Shown: piece after piece, positions 38,331-45,544 of the stretch
How the letters are laid out: the number at the start of each line of letters is the position of its first letter
How positions within the stretch are numbered: the first letter of the stretch is position 1
Assembly: GCF_030518235.1 (NCBI RefSeq)
Contig: NZ_JAULSA010000005.1
Location: 124,001 to 188,000, forward strand
From: Saccharibacillus sp. CPCC 101409
GTDB taxonomy: Bacteria > Bacillota > Bacilli > Paenibacillales > Paenibacillaceae
Length of the DNA stretch: 64,000 bases
Reading direction: 5' to 3'
The notes under the pieces: generated by a model
The model's database searches: none
What the model saw: the letters and a program-made list of their open reading frames with translations, nothing else
What the model was told of the DNA's origin: nothing
Program-made: the position numbers and the translations under genes

Positions 38331-39158
38331 TCAATGCAGCGTGCGAAACTGCTCCGGGGTCACGCCTTCCTGCTTGCGGAACGTGGCGACGAAATGGCTG
38401 GCGTCGCGGAAGCCGACCAGCCCGGATACTTCCTTGACGGTCATCCGGGGATGCAGGGTCATCATCTCTTTGGCTTTGCGCAGCCGAAGCAGAATCAGAT
38501 AAGCGTAAGCGGTCATGCCGAACGCCTGCTTGAACAGCGTGTTCAGATGGCGGGGCGTAATATCCGCGCGCAGCGCCATATCGTCGAGCCCGATGCCGGA
38601 ATCCGCGTAATGGCGGTCGAGGAATTCCAGCACGGGCGCAAGCCGGCGCACGGAATTCGACAGCGAAGGCATGCGGTTGACCCGGCCGTCTTTCTTGAGC
38701 AGCGTCAAAAAGCGGTAGACTTCCACCGAAATGCCGAGTCCCGACAGATCCCGTTCGCGCGCGATCCGCTCCAGCAGGGACGGAACGAAGCCGGCGAGCT
38801 CCGACCCTTCGTCCCATCCGTAATACGAGGAGACCGGCAGTCCGAGCGTGCCGAGCATCGCGCCCGTCTGCGCGCCGCCGAACGTCATATAGAACGTACC
38901 CCAATTGTCTTCAAGCGGGTAATACGAATGGCTTTCGCCGGGAAGCAGCAGAATGCCCGCTCCTTTTTCCAGGATGTATTTCGCTCCGCCCATCGAGAAT
39001 TCGCCTCTGCCCCGAACGGTTTGCAGCCAGTGGTAGCAGTTGTAGCCTTCGCTTCTGCCCACCGCTTCCTGGTCCGGGTTATAGCCGATGCTTTCCATGT
39101 AAAGAGGCAGGGGCAAATCTTTGAATTCCGTAAAAAATCGTCTGTTCACGCTGTTCAT
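38331..39158 (-). CDS. AraC-family transcription regulator
   Basis: The protein has an N-terminal cupin-like sensing domain (about 1-130, with YHWLQTVRGRGEFSMGGAKY and LLLPGESHSYYPL) and a C-terminal double helix-turn-helix AraC domain (DDMALRADITPRHLNTLFKQAFG and VKEVSGLVGFRDASHFVATFRKQEG). The length is 275 residues from the ATG at 39158 behind GAAGGGGATG. It is divergent from the GH42 gene across an AT-rich 123-base intergenic region, so it probably controls that gene in response to a sugar. Confidence 0.92.
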   Translation of the reverse strand: MNSVNRRFFTEFKDLPLPLYMESIGYNPDQEAVGRSEGYNCYHWLQTVRGRGEFSMGGAKYILEKGAGILLLPGESHSYYPLEDNWGTFYMTFGGAQTGAMLGTLGLPVSSYYGWDEGSELAGFVPSLLERIARERDLSGLGISVEVYRFLTLLKKDGRVNRMPSLSNSVRRLAPVLEFLDRHYADSGIGLDDMALRADITPRHLNTLFKQAFGMTAYAYLILLRLRKAKEMMTLHPRMTVKEVSGLVGFRDASHFVATFRKQEGVTPEQFRTLH

Positions 39159-39281
39159 CGCCGCATCCCCTTCGGACCCGATTATTTCTTTATTTTTATA
39201 CCGATCGTCCAATTTATTATATTTTATAATAATATTCAAAAGGTTAATATGGACTTATTCTTATATGACGAGGTGACTTGA

Positions 39282-41306
39282 ATGATCAGCAGCAAGCTTC
39301 CCAAGATCTTCTACGGCGGCGATTACAACCCCGAACAGTGGGACGAGGAGACGCGCCGCGAAGACCTCCGCATGTTTAATCTGGCAGGCATCGACATCGC
39401 GACCGTCAATGTGTTTGCCTGGGCGTTGAACCAGCCGGACGAAACAACCTATAACTTCGAGTGGCTCGATCAATTGATCGACAGCCTGCATCATAACGGC
39501 ACTTATGTATGCCTGGCGACGAGCACGGCGGCCCATCCGGCCTGGATGGCCAAGCGCTACCCGGACGTGCTGCGTACCGACGCCGACGGCCGCAAGCGCA
39601 AATTCGGCGGACGGCACAATTCCTGTCCGAACAGCCCGACTTACCGCAAGTATTCGGAAGCGATTGCAGACCGTCTGGCCGAGCGCTATAAAGACCATCC
39701 GGCGGTGCTCGTCTGGCATGTGTCCAACGAATACGGCGGCGATTGTTACTGCGAGAACTGCGAGAAAGCGTTCCGTGTCTGGCTGAGAGAACGCTACGGC
39801 ACGCTGGAACGGCTGAACCATGCCTGGAATACGAATTTCTGGGGCCATACGTTCTACGATTGGGACGAGATCGTCGTGCCGAACAATTTGAGCGAGCACT
39901 GGGGCGCGAACAATTCCACGTTCCAGGGCATTTCGCTCGACTACGCGCGTTTCAATTCCGACAGCATGCTGGACTGCTACAAGCTGGAATACGCGGCAAT
40001 CAAGAAGCATATTCCGGATTCGGTCGTGACGACCAACCTGATGGGCTTTTTCAAGCAGCTCGATTACTTCAAATGGGCCAAAGAGCTGGATATCGTCTCC
40101 TGGGACAACTATCCGGGCCTGCAAACGCCGGTCAGCTTCACGGCGATGGCGCACGACCTGATGCGCGGCCTCAAAGACGGCGAACCGTTCATGCTGATGG
40201 AACAAACCCCAAGCCAGCAGAACTGGCAGCCTTACAACTCGCTTAAGCGTCCCGGCGTCATGCGGCTGTGGAGCTACCAGGCGGTGGCCCACGGCGCGGA
40301 TACGGTCATGTTCTTCCAGCTTCGCCGCTCGGTCGGCGCCTGCGAGAAATACCACGGCGCGGTCATCGAGCACGTCGGCCACGAGCATACCCGCGTGTTC
40401 CGCGAAGTGTCGGAACTAGGCCGCGAGCTCGGCGAGCTGGGCGACCGTCTGCTCGACTCGCGCCTGCCGGCCAGAGTCGGCATCCTGTTCGACTGGGAGA
40501 ACTGGTGGGCGATCGAGAAGTCCAGCGGACCGACCGTCGCGCTGAACTACGTCGATCAGATCCACAAGTATTACAAGTCGCTGTACGAACGCAATATTCC
40601 GGTCGATCTGCTGAGCGTCGATTCCGACTTCAGCCGCTACGATATCGTGATTGCTCCGGTGCTGTACATGGTCAAACCGGGTACGGCCGGCAAGCTCGAA
40701 AGCTTCGTCAAAAGCGGCGGTACGTTCCTGACCACTTTCTTCAGCGGCATCGTGAACGAATCGGACCGCGTCACGACCGGCGGCTATCCGGGCGAGCTGC
40801 GAGACCTGCTCGGCATCTGGGTCGAAGAGATCGACGCGCTGTTCCCGGATATGCGCAACAAGATCGTGCTGAAGGATGCGTTCGGCGAACTCAAAGGCGA
40901 ATACGAATGCGGCATGCTGTGCGATCTGCTTCATACGGAGAGCGCCGAATCTCTCGCCGAATACGGCGACGACTTCTACAAGGGGATGCCGGCGCTGACC
41001 CGCAACGCGTTCGGCGAAGGTCGGGCGTACTACGTGGCTTCCGATCCGGAAGACGCTTTTGTCGACGCTCTGCTGAAGAAGCTTTGCGAAGACAAAGGCA
41101 TCCGGCCGCTGCTGGAAACGCCTCATGGCGTGGAAGTAACGCAAAGAGTCAAAGAAGGCGAAGAGTTCCTGTTTGTGCTCAACCACAACGCCGAAGCATC
41201 GTCTTACGAAACCGGCGGCGGCTTCGTCGATCTGCTGACGGGCGAATCGCTGAGCGGCTCCGCTTCGATCCCGGGGCGCGGCGTGCAGATTCTTCAGGCG
41301 AAGTAA
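39282..41306 (+). CDS. GH42 beta-galactosidase
   Basis: GH42 enzymes hydrolyse beta-galactosides, often from plant or transglycosylated oligosaccharides. The (beta/alpha)8 domain contains FYGGDYNPEQW, the acid-base E150 in WHVSNEYGG and the nucleophile E307 in MLMEQTPSQQNW. A cysteine cluster CYCENCEKAF near 157 with upstream C105 fits the family zinc site. The trimerisation and C-terminal domains follow. The length is 674 residues, no signal peptide. The ATG at 39282 follows GAGGTGA. A strong terminator follows the gene. Confidence 0.95.
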   Translation: MISSKLPKIFYGGDYNPEQWDEETRREDLRMFNLAGIDIATVNVFAWALNQPDETTYNFEWLDQLIDSLHHNGTYVCLATSTAAHPAWMAKRYPDVLRTDADGRKRKFGGRHNSCPNSPTYRKYSEAIADRLAERYKDHPAVLVWHVSNEYGGDCYCENCEKAFRVWLRERYGTLERLNHAWNTNFWGHTFYDWDEIVVPNNLSEHWGANNSTFQGISLDYARFNSDSMLDCYKLEYAAIKKHIPDSVVTTNLMGFFKQLDYFKWAKELDIVSWDNYPGLQTPVSFTAMAHDLMRGLKDGEPFMLMEQTPSQQNWQPYNSLKRPGVMRLWSYQAVAHGADTVMFFQLRRSVGACEKYHGAVIEHVGHEHTRVFREVSELGRELGELGDRLLDSRLPARVGILFDWENWWAIEKSSGPTVALNYVDQIHKYYKSLYERNIPVDLLSVDSDFSRYDIVIAPVLYMVKPGTAGKLESFVKSGGTFLTTFFSGIVNESDRVTTGGYPGELRDLLGIWVEEIDALFPDMRNKIVLKDAFGELKGEYECGMLCDLLHTESAESLAEYGDDFYKGMPALTRNAFGEGRAYYVASDPEDAFVDALLKKLCEDKGIRPLLETPHGVEVTQRVKEGEEFLFVLNHNAEASSYETGGGFVDLLTGESLSGSASIPGRGVQILQAK

Positions 41307-41354
41307 GCAGTGTCCGGATTCACAGCTTGCACGACAAGTTTTTTATGCGGCTTT

Positions 41355-41387
41355 GCCCGCGTCCCCGTTACGGGACGCGGGCTTTTT
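41355..41387 (+). terminator. Rho-independent terminator of the GH42 gene
   Basis: GCCCGCGTCCC (41355-41365) pairs perfectly with GGGACGCGGGC (41372-41382), then TTTTT (41383-41387). Confidence 0.95.
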
Positions 41388-41464
41388 GGCGTGTCCGCCC
41401 GGCCTCGCTTCGCGCTTGCCGCAAAACTCCGTCGGGCCGGTTTGGCGGCAAACAGGCGCGGCTC

Positions 41465-42349
41465 TTAGAAGCCGCCGGTAATAATCACCGCAATAACAAC
41501 GATGATGGCGACCAGGATAAAAACGCCAAGTCCCAGAATGATTTCGGCGAGCAGCGATGTCCAGGCCGAGAACCGGTGCGCTTCGCCCAGCCCGTGCAGC
41601 AGCGCGACGAAAGCCCAGATTCCAAGCACCGCTTCCAGCAGCCCGAATGCCAGCAGCAGAAGGGCCTTGAACGGACTCGCATCGAGAACCGGCGTGGCTT
41701 CCGTAAACATTTCTCTTCCGGCGATCAGCAGCTCGGGAATCCAGACCAGGCCGGCCCCGATGCTCAGCATGCCGGCGATTCGGCCGACGACGACCCGCAT
41801 ATCCGTCAGCGTGCCTTTTCCGCCCAGCCATCCGCCGATCAGTTTCAGCAGATAGGAGCCGATATAATAAGTCAGCAATCCGCCGACGGCGCCGCCCACC
41901 AGGAAGCTGCCCATAAGCTCCCCCATGGACATCGTATCGCCCAGGTTTCGGGCGGAAGCGCTGTTCATCGAGTTGAAGATTCCCGCGATCATCGCCAGCA
42001 CAAGGGCATTCCGGGTCGGATTGCCGGAACGGATAAATCCGCTCGTCACCTGCCGCGGATGAATCCACACATTCAACCAGGGGGAGCCGATCGGTTCCGC
42101 TTCGGGCGCTCTATCGTCGTAGCGCCGCCCGCCTTGGTCGTAAGCCGATCGTTCGCCGGGATAGCGTTCTTGGCCGCCGGTTCCGTAGCCGCTTTGAACG
42201 TCCTGCCCGGCCGAGCCGGAATACCGGTTGTCCGGGCTGCCGTAAGCGCCGCGGCCGCCGTCTCCTTCTTTGCGCAGATCGGGGCCAAACCCCGAATCGC
42301 GCCGGTCCCTTTCGTTTTCGTTTCTTCCTCCGCCGTTTCTGCCGTCCAT
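41465..42349 (-). CDS. Yip1-domain membrane protein
   Basis: The first 85 residues are hydrophilic, rich in Gly, Arg, Asp and Tyr, and probably disordered. Residues about 95-294 form a Yip1-like domain with five predicted membrane helices (LVLAMIAGIF, GGAVGGLLTYYIGSYLL, SIGAGLVWIPELLIAG, LLLLAFGLLEAVLGIWAFVALL, LGVFILVAIIVVIAVII). The WIHPRQVTSGFI entry is typical of bacterial Yip1 proteins. I prefer the ATG at 42349; a GTG four codons earlier is possible. Bacterial function is unknown. Confidence 0.8.
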   Translation of the reverse strand: MDGRNGGGRNENERDRRDSGFGPDLRKEGDGGRGAYGSPDNRYSGSAGQDVQSGYGTGGQERYPGERSAYDQGGRRYDDRAPEAEPIGSPWLNVWIHPRQVTSGFIRSGNPTRNALVLAMIAGIFNSMNSASARNLGDTMSMGELMGSFLVGGAVGGLLTYYIGSYLLKLIGGWLGGKGTLTDMRVVVGRIAGMLSIGAGLVWIPELLIAGREMFTEATPVLDASPFKALLLLAFGLLEAVLGIWAFVALLHGLGEAHRFSAWTSLLAEIILGLGVFILVAIIVVIAVIITGGF

Positions 42350-42433
42350 TTCCAACCCCACCGTTTCTCGTCAATTTGTTATCGATTCCGAATCTTTGTG
42401 CGTCCAAGCCTGCCGGTTCGTGATTTGATCCGG

Positions 42434-44101
42434 TTATTTGAGCGTATACACTCTCGCCTCGTACGGACGGAGTTCTTCGCGCCGCATCCCCTCCTCGTCG
42501 TAGTTGCCGATCACAAGCGACGCTTCGCGCGAAGCGAAGGCCGGCGGCCATTCCAGCGGCGTGGGTTCGGTCGAGAAGTTGAGCACGACCAGCCACTTCT
42601 CGTCGCCCAGCGTCCGGGTGTACGCGTAAAGCGTTTCGTGATCCGGCAGCAGCAGCTCGTAATCGCCGTACGCCATGATCAGATTTTGTTTGCGCAGCGC
42701 GATCAGCTTTTTGTAATAGTGGAACACCGCCTGAGGATCGCCGAGCTGCTGCTTGGCGTTGATCGTCACGTAGTTCGAGTTTACCCCGATCCACGGCGTG
42801 CCCGTCGTAAACCCGGCGTAGTCGCTGTCGTCCCACTGCACCGGCGTGCGGGCGTTGTCGCGGCCTCTCGTCTGGATCGCCGCCATGACCGTGCCGGGAT
42901 CGGCGCCGCCGTGCGTTACCCGTTCGTTGTACATATTCAAGCTCTCGATATCTTTGTAATCGTCGATCATCGGGAACTTGACGTTGGTCATGCCCAGTTC
43001 TTCGCCCTGATAGACGTAAGGCGTTCCTTTGAGCGTGTGCAGCAGCGTTGCGAGCAGCTTGGCCGACTGGACGCGGAATTCGCCGTCGCTGCCGAACCGG
43101 GACACCATGCGCGGCTGATCGTGGTTGTTCAGGTACAGGCTGTTCCAGCCTTTTTCGGCCAGTCCGATCTGCCATTTGTGCATGACCGCTTTGAACTGGG
43201 GCAGCTTCCACGGCACGATATCCCATTTGCCGCCGGGGCCGCCGTCCAGACGCATATGCTCGAACTGGAACACCATTTGCAGCTCATCGCGCTCTTCGGC
43301 CGTATACTTTTTCGCTTCTTCGACCGTCACGCCCGGCATCTCGCCCACCGTCATCACATCGTATTCGGACAGCACCTCGCGGTTCATTTCCTGCAAAAAT
43401 TCATGGATGCGCGGACCGTTCTCGTAGTACATGCTGCCGTCGGCGATCGGAGCCGTCCCGTTCGAAGGCATCCCTTCCGCTTTGGAGATCAGGTTGATCA
43501 CGTCCATGCGGAACCCGTCCACGCCTTTGTCCAGCCAGAACTTCATCATATCGTAGACGGCGCGGCGCACGGTTTCGTTTTCCCAATTGAGATCGGGCTG
43601 CTTTTTGGAGAACAGATGCAGATAGTACTGGCCGCGCTCCTCGCTGTATTCCCACACCGGACCGCTGAAAAAAGATTCCCAGTTGTTCGGCAGACCGCCG
43701 TCTTCCGCCGCGTCGCGCCAGACGTAGTAATCGCCGTACTCCCCGTCCGGGCTGCACTTCGATTCCACAAACCAGGCGTGCTCGTCCGACGTGTGGTTCA
43801 CGACCAGGTCCATCATCAGCTTGATGCCGCGTTCGTGCAGCCCGGCCAGCAGTTCTTCCCAATCGGCCATCGTCCCGAACTCGTCCATGATGTCCTCGTA
43901 ATCGCTGATGTCGTACCCGTTGTCGTCGTTGGGCGATTTATATACCGGCGACAGCCAGATCACATCGACGCCGAGCTCTTTCAAATAATCGAGTTTCATA
44001 AGGATGCCCCGCAGATCGCCCACGCCGTCTCCGTCGCTGTCCATAAAGCTGCGCGGATAGATCTGGTAAACGACCGCTTCTTTCCAAAATGCGCGTTTCA
44101 T
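42434..44101 (-). CDS. GH13 alpha-glucosidase, oligo-1,6-glucosidase type
   Basis: The protein (555 residues) is a cytoplasmic GH13 subfamily 31-like glucosidase. It opens WKEAVVYQIYPRSFMDSDGDGVGDLRG with a calcium-binding loop. The catalytic residues are D200 (GFRMDVINL), E254 (TVGEMPGV) and D328 (NNHDQPR). The residue after the nucleophile is valine (V201), which in this family goes with alpha-1,6 activity, whereas threonine goes with alpha-1,4. The ATG at 44101 follows GGGAGG. It probably acts on imported isomalto-oligosaccharides. No transporter is adjacent. Confidence 0.93.
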   Translation of the reverse strand: MKRAFWKEAVVYQIYPRSFMDSDGDGVGDLRGILMKLDYLKELGVDVIWLSPVYKSPNDDNGYDISDYEDIMDEFGTMADWEELLAGLHERGIKLMMDLVVNHTSDEHAWFVESKCSPDGEYGDYYVWRDAAEDGGLPNNWESFFSGPVWEYSEERGQYYLHLFSKKQPDLNWENETVRRAVYDMMKFWLDKGVDGFRMDVINLISKAEGMPSNGTAPIADGSMYYENGPRIHEFLQEMNREVLSEYDVMTVGEMPGVTVEEAKKYTAEERDELQMVFQFEHMRLDGGPGGKWDIVPWKLPQFKAVMHKWQIGLAEKGWNSLYLNNHDQPRMVSRFGSDGEFRVQSAKLLATLLHTLKGTPYVYQGEELGMTNVKFPMIDDYKDIESLNMYNERVTHGGADPGTVMAAIQTRGRDNARTPVQWDDSDYAGFTTGTPWIGVNSNYVTINAKQQLGDPQAVFHYYKKLIALRKQNLIMAYGDYELLLPDHETLYAYTRTLGDEKWLVVLNFSTEPTPLEWPPAFASREASLVIGNYDEEGMRREELRPYEARVYTLK

Positions 44102-44230
44102 ACCTGTACATTCCTCCCTGGCTGCTTTCTTGCGCGGCCGAAACGCCCATAGGGCGAACGTACCGTGTCTTTACCCTTTTACCCAGAAAGCGGAAAATTG
44201 AGCAGTGGAAAAGTCTGGGAGTTAAAAAGG

Positions 44231-44279
44231 TTGACATTCGATAATAAGTAAAGTAAACTTTACGTAAAGTCAGCTTTAC
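44231..44279 (+). promoter_or_regulatory. Promoter with two abutting 16-bp palindromes before the XRE gene
   Basis: TTGACA (44231-44236) and TAAACT (44254-44259) are 17 bases apart. GTAAAGTAAACTTTAC (44248-44263) and GTAAAGTCAGCTTTAC (44264-44279) are back-to-back palindromes, the first overlapping the -10 box. This is the layout of an autoregulated helix-turn-helix repressor. Confidence 0.78.
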
Positions 44280-44312
44280 AAAAAATATCGTTCCACAGCG
44301 AGGAGGGATGAA

Positions 44313-44522
44313 GTGCAAACGCGAATCCGCGAAAAGCGCACCGAGTCGGGCATGACGCAGGAAGAACTTTCCGAGCGGCTGGACGTCTCCAGACAAACCG
44401 TGATTTCGCTGGAAAAAGGAAAGTACAAGCCTTCTCTGATTCTGGCGCACAAGCTGGCACAGCTGTTCCGCTGCACGATCGAAGAATTATTCATTTTCGA
44501 AGGAGATGAGAATATTGAATGA
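44313..44522 (+). CDS. Small XRE-family (Cro/CI-type) regulator
   Basis: The 69-residue protein is almost only a helix-turn-helix: RIREKRTESGMTQEELSERLDVSRQTVISLEKGKYKPSLILAHKLAQLF, then CTIEELFIFEGDE. The start is GTG at 44313 behind GAGGAGG at ideal spacing. It overlaps the following membrane-protein gene. Such pairs of a short XRE regulator and a small membrane protein are common in Firmicutes, with unknown signal. It probably binds the twin palindromes in its own promoter. Confidence 0.9.
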   Translation: MQTRIREKRTESGMTQEELSERLDVSRQTVISLEKGKYKPSLILAHKLAQLFRCTIEELFIFEGDENIE

Positions 44523-44838
44523 AACGTTGATGCAAATTCTCGGCAATACGGGCGCGATGATCGGACTGTTCGGAGGCATAATACTCGGACTGCTGGGCTG
44601 GGGATTCGGGCGTTATATGCAGCGCAAAAATCGTGGACGCGACGAGCGAGCGATCGAGATCGAAACGCGCGCCAAATCGTTTGTCTGGAATGTGATGCTG
44701 CCCGCAATCTGGGTCGGCTGGGCGCTGATCTTCCTGTTCGACGGAGTCGACCTTCCTTTCTTCGTGATGATGGCCCTGTTCGTAATCAGCCAGATTGCCT
44801 ACGTTTCGTCGACCGTTTACCAGAACGGCCGAATCTGA
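44506..44838 (+). CDS. Small membrane protein paired with XRE regulator
   Basis: The protein of 107-110 residues has three predicted membrane helices (MIGLFGGIILGLLGWGFG, MLPAIWVGWALIFLF, FFVMMALFVISQIAYVSSTVY) and a charged cytoplasmic stretch RKNRGRDERAIEIETRAKS. It overlaps the XRE gene by 17 bases if the ATG at 44506 is used; a TTG at 44515 is better spaced from AAGGAG. No specific family was recognised. It may sense or export a signal acting on the adjacent repressor; that is a guess. Confidence 0.75.
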   Translation: MRILNETLMQILGNTGAMIGLFGGIILGLLGWGFGRYMQRKNRGRDERAIEIETRAKSFVWNVMLPAIWVGWALIFLFDGVDLPFFVMMALFVISQIAYVSSTVYQNGRI

Positions 44839-44949
44839 ACCCAGCGGAAGAAACAAAGCCTTTTTTCACAAAAATCCCTATGCAAAAAGGCCTATTCCCT
44901 GTAAAATTGACTTGTTCCATTATTTTCATTAAAGAGGGGATACAAGGAA

Positions 44950-45378
44950 ATGAACAGGATGTTTACGAAAGCATCGGGAATCCTGCTGATTGCGTTTGCG
45001 CTGCTGCTTGGCACGCTTGCCGGACCTGCTCCGGCCCGGGCGGCCGGCACCTACGTCGTTACCTTCAAGGAAGCCCGGCTGGTGTCCAACAGTCATGTCG
45101 GCAACGAATGGTACACCGAAGCGCAGGTCAACGGTAAAAATATTGCCGAAGGCGCCAGCGTCAAAGTCTCGTCGGACAATATCAAGCTGTATGCGTACGC
45201 CGAAGAACAGGACAAGATTTCGGACGTCGGCGAAACGAGCAAAAGCGTCTCCGCTTCTTCCGTTACTTCTTCCGGCACAACAGTCAAGCTCAAAGTCACC
45301 GTTACCGAGAACCGCGGCCGCTACTCCGGTCAATCCGCAGTCTGGGAATTTACGTATACGATCAAAAAGCAGAAATAG
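44950..45378 (+). CDS. Secreted small protein of unknown function
   Basis: The 142-residue protein has a signal peptide (KASGILLIAFALLLGTLAGPAPARA, probable cleavage after ARAA). The mature part of about 110 residues is rich in Ser, Thr and Val with alternating pattern, likely a beta-sandwich (YVVTFKEARLV, VTVTENRGRYSGQSAVWEFTYTI). No cysteines and no known motif are seen. It has its own terminator and stands alone. I do not recognise the family. Confidence 0.75.
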   Translation: MNRMFTKASGILLIAFALLLGTLAGPAPARAAGTYVVTFKEARLVSNSHVGNEWYTEAQVNGKNIAEGASVKVSSDNIKLYAYAEEQDKISDVGETSKSVSASSVTSSGTTVKLKVTVTENRGRYSGQSAVWEFTYTIKKQK

Positions 45379-45395
45379 AATATCGGACGAACAAG

Positions 45396-45418
45396 CGCCG
45401 CGCAAGCGGCGTTTTTTT
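45396..45418 (+). terminator. Rho-independent terminator of the secreted-protein gene
   Basis: CGCCGC and GCGGCG (45396-45401, 45406-45411) form a six-base stem with a GCAA tetraloop, followed by seven T residues. Confidence 0.9.
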
Positions 45419-45450
45419 GATGATCGAGCTTCGGGGCGGCGCGGGCGCGT

Positions 45451-45466
45451 GGTACAATAAAGTACC
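45451..45466 (+). promoter_or_regulatory. Possible extended -10 promoter within an inverted repeat
   Basis: GGTAC (45451-45455) and GTACC (45462-45466) flank AATAAA. The sequence TGGTACAAT at 45450-45458 reads as an extended -10 box (TGn TACAAT) about 85 bases before the Tet(M)-like gene. The -35 region is poor. Confidence 0.35.
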
Positions 45467-45544
45467 GTTTTCCAATCGCGCGGCCTCCCGGAAGCTTTCC
45501 CGACTCGTCCGGACGGCCCGTACAGAATCGAGGGATCAATTTCA

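Noticed and set aside
40268-44152. 1294-codon plus-strand open frame
   Set aside because: It runs through the end of GH42 in another frame, then antisense to the Yip1 and GH13 genes; no domain is recognisable.
44907-44935. Promoter TTGACT...TAAAGA before the secreted-protein gene
   Set aside because: The -10 position would place the start of transcription inside the ribosome binding region, so translation would lack a leader.
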